Below, in pieces: positions 5,409-9,235 of a DNA stretch of 9,235 nt. Every line of letters starts with the position of its first letter. Position 1 is the stretch's first letter. Position numbers and translations under genes: made by a program. The notes beneath the pieces were generated by a model. That model had not been told where the DNA came from. It ran no database searches and saw only the letters and a program-made list of their open reading frames with translations. Source of the DNA: a bacterium (GTDB taxonomy: Bacteria > Bdellovibrionota > FAC87 > UBA2466); assembly GCA_019750655.1 (NCBI GenBank), contig JAIEOG010000188.1, positions 1 to 9,235 of the forward strand, read 5' to 3'.

Positions 5409-7958
5409 ATGAAGCTCAAGGCAGTTCCTTCACAGTCCGTGGACGTTAAAGCGCTCCTGGCGTCGGTGGCTCGTTGGCTACCGACCCAGGGGCCGCTGAA
5501 GGAATTTATCCAGCTCAATACCCTCAGCGCTTTTCAGAACCGCCCATTCCATGAAGGCGTGCGCGTCGCTTCCTCGCTTTACGGCGCGCGCCCGTACCTC
5601 GATATCTCTTGGTACCAAACCGAGTATCTCGAAGGCCGTATTTCTCCCGGAGCATTGAATCGTGTTCTGGAAAAGGAAGTCTCTAACGCGTCCGAACGTG
5701 AAAAGCTGCGTACGTTAATGCTGGACCCTAACTGCCCGCCGCTTTCACCGCCGCCGGGTATTGCTAAGACCGGGATTCGCGCGCAGTGGCTCGAAGCGCA
5801 TTTTGTAGATGTAGATTATCTTTGCCAGCCGCTTTTGGTTCGATTGATTTCGAACTACCTAGATCAGGGCGTCGCCATTTGGCGCTTGCCGGCGGCGAAT
5901 AAGCCCTTCTGGGAATGCATCCGCGATCTGGTGACGCGCACGTGGTTGCCCATCTCGCCGCTCACTGACCGAGCGATTCGCGAACAGTTCAGCCGACCGC
6001 CCGAGGCCGTCGTGGCGGATTGCCTGCCTCGCCTCGTCGATGATCCCGCTTTTTACGAAGAGTATATAAAGGGGCTTTTGCTGACCACTCCTGGCTGGAT
6101 TGGTTTGGCGAATGTCGTGGAGCACGAGCCAGGTGGGTTGCTGGCTCGTCGCTCAATCACGCTGATGGACTGCTTAGCGTTGGGATTGCTACTCGAAGTA
6201 GGGTGGTTGCAGCGCAAGTTAGGCAAGGACTTCAAGCCCCTCAGCACAGAAAATTGGAAGAGCGCGCCCGACCTTGAGCCCGAAACACCTTCCTGCCGGG
6301 CCGCGCGTCTTTGGCATGAAGCCATGGAATGGCACTACCGCGATGATCTTTTGGGCGCTCTGGAAGGCAATGCAGTTACCTCGGCTGAAACGGGGCGGCC
6401 GCCATCGGTGCAGGCCTTTTTCTGCATCGACGACCGGGAAGAAGGCATTCGCCGTCACCTCGAAGAAACCAATTACCGCATCGACACGTTTTCCACTCCT
6501 GGCTTTTTCGGCGTAGATTTTCTTTTCCAGGGCTTGCAGAGTGCGTACCCCGCGCAGCAATGCCCGAATATCTTGCGGCCTAAGCATTTGGTCTATGAAC
6601 GCCCGCGGGATCCGGAGCGTTACAAAACGCCCCGCCTGACGCAGCTTTTGCACCTGGCTCCCTCTTCGAACACTTTGTTCCGCGGGTTTATCATCAGCCA
6701 GACTTTAGGTTTGTGGACTGCTTTTCGCCTCGCTTTCAATGTGTTTCGGCCCACTATTGCGGCACCGACGGAAAAGGCGCTCAGTAAAGTAGATGTGCAC
6801 ACCGAGCTGCATCTTTTCAGGAAGACCGATGAGCCGACGCCGGAAGGTTTGTTGCTCGGTTACTCTCTCGACGAGATGGCCGATCGTGTTGCAAATCTGC
6901 TTAAGTCCGTTGGACTCACGAAATCTTTTTCGAATTTGATTGTCTTCTTAGCGCATGGGGGCGCAAGCGTGAATAACCCCCATTATGCCGCCTACGATTG
7001 CGGTGCGTGCTCGAGCAAGCCCGGGGCTCCCAATGCCCGGTCGATTGCGATCATGGCGAACTGTCCGGAGGTCCGTCGGAAACTTGTAGAGCGCGGCATA
7101 GAATTGCCCACGACTTGCCGGTTCTTAGGCGGCATCCACAACACCACCCAGGATGAAGTGACCTACTTCGATTTGGAGGAGCTCCCCGCAACGCACAAGG
7201 CCTTGTTTGATGAGTTCAACAACTCCATCAAAGAAGCCTTGAAAAAGAATGCAAAGGAGCGCACGCGGCGATTTCGTACCGTGCCACTCGGTCTTTCCGT
7301 CAATGAAGCGCACACCCATGTTCGCAATCGGGCCATGTCGATCTTCGAGCCTCGCCCGGAGCTAGATCACATGACCAACGCCGCGACGATTGTCGGGCGG
7401 CGGCGTTTGACGAAGTCTTTGTTCATGGATCGCCGCGTATTTCTCAATAGCTACGATCCGACTCAAGATCCCGAGGGAAAGATCCTAGGCAATATCCTGA
7501 ACGCCGCGATCCCCGTCTGCGGTGGTATCAACCTCTGTTATTTCTTCTCTCGTATCGACAACACGGTTTATGGGGCGGGCACGAAGCTTCCGCACAACGT
7601 CGTGGGCTTGGTGGGTGTTTCCAACGGGGTCGAAGGCGATCTCCGCACGGGCCTTCCTTCGCAGATGATTGAAGTCCACGATCCCTTGCGTCTCTTGATG
7701 TTGGTGGAGCAGGAACCTCAAGTAGCTTTGGCCGCAGCGAAACGCAACCCAGCGAACTTTGAATGGATTGAGAATGGCTGGATGACCTACGCCGCCTTCA
7801 GCCCCTCAGAGAATGTCGTTTACGTGTATGAAAAAGGGGAGATGGTGCGTCCCGGGATCCTCCCGCGGCTTCTCCCCACCGCGAAGCATTCCTTGGAAGT
7901 TGTCGCCGGGCAGCGGGGAAATATTCCTGTGCACCAGATTGAGCGAGTTATCCGATGA
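5409..7958 (+). CDS. dabA: DabA, zinc-dependent carbonic-anhydrase-like subunit of the DAB Ci transporter (DUF2309/UPF0753)
   Basis: An 849-residue protein, full length for the family. DabA is a peripheral cytoplasmic protein that binds zinc and, with membrane partner DabB, converts CO2 to bicarbonate in one direction, powered by the cation gradient. The N-terminus shows the family block LKEFIQLNTLSAFQNRPF (30-47) and LYGARPYLD. The beta-carbonic-anhydrase-like site is complete: C339 and D341 with R343 in FFCIDDREEGIRRH, H516 in FLAHGG, and C531 in YDCGACSS. The 15-residue step from His to Cys equals that between H524 and C539 of the characterised Halothiobacillus protein, where C351 and D353 are the other residues. 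STPGFFGVDF (362-371) is another conserved stretch. The ATG start at 5409 has AGGGGAG (5401-5407) directly upstream. The stop overlaps the dabB start by four bases. The staphylococcal homologue is MpsB. No frameshift or missing catalytic residue is seen. Confidence 0.96.
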   Translation: MKLKAVPSQSVDVKALLASVARWLPTQGPLKEFIQLNTLSAFQNRPFHEGVRVASSLYGARPYLDISWYQTEYLEGRISPGALNRVLEKEVSNASEREKLRTLMLDPNCPPLSPPPGIAKTGIRAQWLEAHFVDVDYLCQPLLVRLISNYLDQGVAIWRLPAANKPFWECIRDLVTRTWLPISPLTDRAIREQFSRPPEAVVADCLPRLVDDPAFYEEYIKGLLLTTPGWIGLANVVEHEPGGLLARRSITLMDCLALGLLLEVGWLQRKLGKDFKPLSTENWKSAPDLEPETPSCRAARLWHEAMEWHYRDDLLGALEGNAVTSAETGRPPSVQAFFCIDDREEGIRRHLEETNYRIDTFSTPGFFGVDFLFQGLQSAYPAQQCPNILRPKHLVYERPRDPERYKTPRLTQLLHLAPSSNTLFRGFIISQTLGLWTAFRLAFNVFRPTIAAPTEKALSKVDVHTELHLFRKTDEPTPEGLLLGYSLDEMADRVANLLKSVGLTKSFSNLIVFLAHGGASVNNPHYAAYDCGACSSKPGAPNARSIAIMANCPEVRRKLVERGIELPTTCRFLGGIHNTTQDEVTYFDLEELPATHKALFDEFNNSIKEALKKNAKERTRRFRTVPLGLSVNEAHTHVRNRAMSIFEPRPELDHMTNAATIVGRRRLTKSLFMDRRVFLNSYDPTQDPEGKILGNILNAAIPVCGGINLCYFFSRIDNTVYGAGTKLPHNVVGLVGVSNGVEGDLRTGLPSQMIEVHDPLRLLMLVEQEPQVALAAAKRNPANFEWIENGWMTYAAFSPSENVVYVYEKGEMVRPGILPRLLPTAKHSLEVVAGQRGNIPVHQIERVIR

Positions 7959-9235
7959 AAGAAGCGCTACTCGGCTTTTTATTGATCCCAATGCTTTGGG
8001 TTCCGTTTATCCCCGCACGATCGGGCGAGAGAACTGAGAAAATCGTGTCCTGGATGAGCCTCGGCGGGGCTATCGGGATGGGAGTTTTTTATATCGCCTT
8101 GCTCTACCAGTGGCTAGCTGCGGGTGCGGTGCCGTGGGAGTGGGATCTCGGGAGTCTCTACCAAAGCGGCGAGTACGCATTTCACATCGTCTTCTTCCTC
8201 GATATCAATGCACTGGTCTTCATGGGGATGACCGCTTTTCTAGGCGGCATCACGATTAAATACAGTCGCATTTACCTGCACCGCGAAGATGGCTACTCGC
8301 GGTTCTTCCGCCGTATTTTTCTATTTCTCTTCGGGATGAGCCTTTTGTCCTGCGCGGGGACTTTGGACTTGTTCTTCGCGGCATGGGAGATCGTCGGCTT
8401 GTCGTCCTTCCTGTTAATTGGTTTTTACACGGATCGCGTACAGCCCGTGCGGAATGCTTTGAAGGTGTATTCGGTTTACCGGCTTTGCGACCTGGGCCTT
8501 CTGCTGGGCGCTTGGATGGGCGCGATGCTGTGGCACCAGAGCACGCACTTTTTGGATTTTCCCAGCGCCGTAACTGCACTGACACCGGGTGTTTTGACGG
8601 GGTTCAGCATCTTAGTCCTTTTCGCAGCAGCGGGTAAATCGGCGCAATTCCCCTTTAGTTTCTGGTTGCCGCGCGCGATGGAAGGCCCGACGCCGTCTAG
8701 CGCCATTTTCTATGGCGCACTTTCCATCCACGCGGGTGTATTGCTCTTGTTGCGCACAGAAGCGCTCTGGTTCTCTACCCATTTTGGACGCATAGCTGTA
8801 GGGTCCCTGGGCTTCGTTTCCGCCGTCTCCTCGACGATGATGGGGCGCGTGCAATCCAATATTAAAGGGCAGATTGCGTACGCCTCGATCTCACAGGTGG
8901 GTTTGATGTTGGTCGAGCTTTCGTTGGGGGCAGGGTCGTGGGTACTCGTGCACTTCATTGGAAACGCCTGCCTACGCAGCTACCAGCTCCTGATTTCTCC
9001 GTCGGTAGTCGCCCACTTGCTGCGTGTGCAGGGATCGGCACACCTGCGTTACCGCATTTCAGATTGGTCGTTCGAGCGCCGTTTGCCCCAACGCTTGCGC
9101 AATACCCTTTACGTGTTTGCATTCCAAGAAGGCTATCTGGAAAACATCACGCGTAAGGTGATCCTCAACCCGCTCAAGGTATTAGGGCGGGTCGTGCAGC
9201 GGTGGGACAATGCCATCTGGCGCGGGGTGGCTGTT
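7955..9235 (+). CDS. dabB: DabB, NuoL-like membrane subunit of the DAB Ci transporter, cut by the right edge
   Basis: An uninterrupted frame of 427 codons from ATG 7955 to the last base, with no stop, so the C-terminus is missing. The start sits in the dabA stop (ATGA), implying translational coupling. The protein has about eleven hydrophobic segments and belongs to the proton-conducting antiporter family of NuoL and MrpA. Seen: E145 in AAWEIVGLSSFLLIGFY, K228 in GKSAQFPFSFWLPRAMEGPTP, and K304 in NIKGQIAYASISQVG, which correspond to ion-path residues of NuoL-type channels. Beside dabA, the role is the ion-translocating partner that drives CO2 hydration, not a complex I subunit. At the segment HFIGNACLRSYQ (333-344) the NuoL-type H-A-F-F-K pattern reads N-A-C-L-R. 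After about residue 350 the visible sequence turns charged and amphipathic (for example RRLPQRLRNTLYVF), so the membrane core may be shorter than in NuoL or may resume beyond the edge. Confidence 0.9.
   Translation, partial: MKEALLGFLLIPMLWVPFIPARSGERTEKIVSWMSLGGAIGMGVFYIALLYQWLAAGAVPWEWDLGSLYQSGEYAFHIVFFLDINALVFMGMTAFLGGITIKYSRIYLHREDGYSRFFRRIFLFLFGMSLLSCAGTLDLFFAAWEIVGLSSFLLIGFYTDRVQPVRNALKVYSVYRLCDLGLLLGAWMGAMLWHQSTHFLDFPSAVTALTPGVLTGFSILVLFAAAGKSAQFPFSFWLPRAMEGPTPSSAIFYGALSIHAGVLLLLRTEALWFSTHFGRIAVGSLGFVSAVSSTMMGRVQSNIKGQIAYASISQVGLMLVELSLGAGSWVLVHFIGNACLRSYQLLISPSVVAHLLRVQGSAHLRYRISDWSFERRLPQRLRNTLYVFAFQEGYLENITRKVILNPLKVLGRVVQRWDNAIWRGVAV

Noticed and set aside
6219..6653. A 144-codon minus-strand frame inside dabA, plus similar frames in the kinase, porin and dabB genes.
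   Set aside because: All are nested in strong genes with intact motifs; no ribosome site or domain supports them.
7813..8037. A 74-codon plus-strand frame spanning the dabA-dabB junction.
   Set aside because: It overlaps two genes supported by conserved motifs and an ATGA junction; it is an out-of-frame shadow.
7955..9235. Reading the last gene as a respiratory complex I subunit L.
   Set aside because: It is coupled to dabA, no other nuo genes are present, and the sequence departs from NuoL in the late helices.

Overview
The window is a gene-dense stretch of a Gram-negative bacterial chromosome. An outer-membrane beta-barrel protein with a signal peptide is encoded, GC is mid-50s percent by eye, and GTG, TTG and possibly CTG starts occur. 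Taxonomy cannot be fixed from this sequence. The main content is an apparent dissolved-inorganic-carbon (Ci: CO2/bicarbonate) uptake operon, which suits an autotroph but also occurs in heterotrophs that need bicarbonate for carboxylases. No RuBisCO, carboxysome or cbbR gene lies in the window.

Layout: (1) Positions 1-322, minus strand: the N-terminal third of a Dam-like (D12 class) adenine DNA methyltransferase that runs off the left edge, apparently starting at CTG. (2) Positions 323-400: a 78-base divergent intergenic region with a plausible promoter for the methyltransferase and a weak direct repeat. (3) Positions 401-2516, plus strand: a two-component system of a CusR/CopR-like OmpR-family response regulator and its membrane histidine kinase, overlapping by 23 bases. 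(4) Positions 2517-2584: a short gap holding two TTAA half-sites spaced 11 bp apart, flanked by a perfect 8-bp direct repeat (candidate operator). (5) About 2585-9235, plus strand: a tightly packed run of SulP-family anion transporter, outer-membrane porin, dabA and dabB. dabB is cut by the right edge. Junctions are a 4-base overlap, an 11-base gap with a strong ribosome binding site, and another 4-base overlap, so the run is probably one transcript.

Proposed logic: the porin would let bicarbonate or another anion cross the outer membrane and SulP would carry it across the inner membrane. DabA (zinc, beta-carbonic-anhydrase-like) with the proton-channel-like membrane protein DabB would convert cytoplasmic CO2 to bicarbonate, driven by the ion gradient. 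The upstream two-component system may control the run. DabA and DabB are firm family assignments. The SulP substrate, the porin's role and regulation by the two-component system are inferences from gene order. The most notable point is a porin inserted by translational coupling between two Ci-uptake modules, giving a possible outer-membrane-to-cytoplasm Ci import system. Apart from shadow reading frames I saw no RNA genes, mobile elements, CRISPR arrays or convincing terminators.
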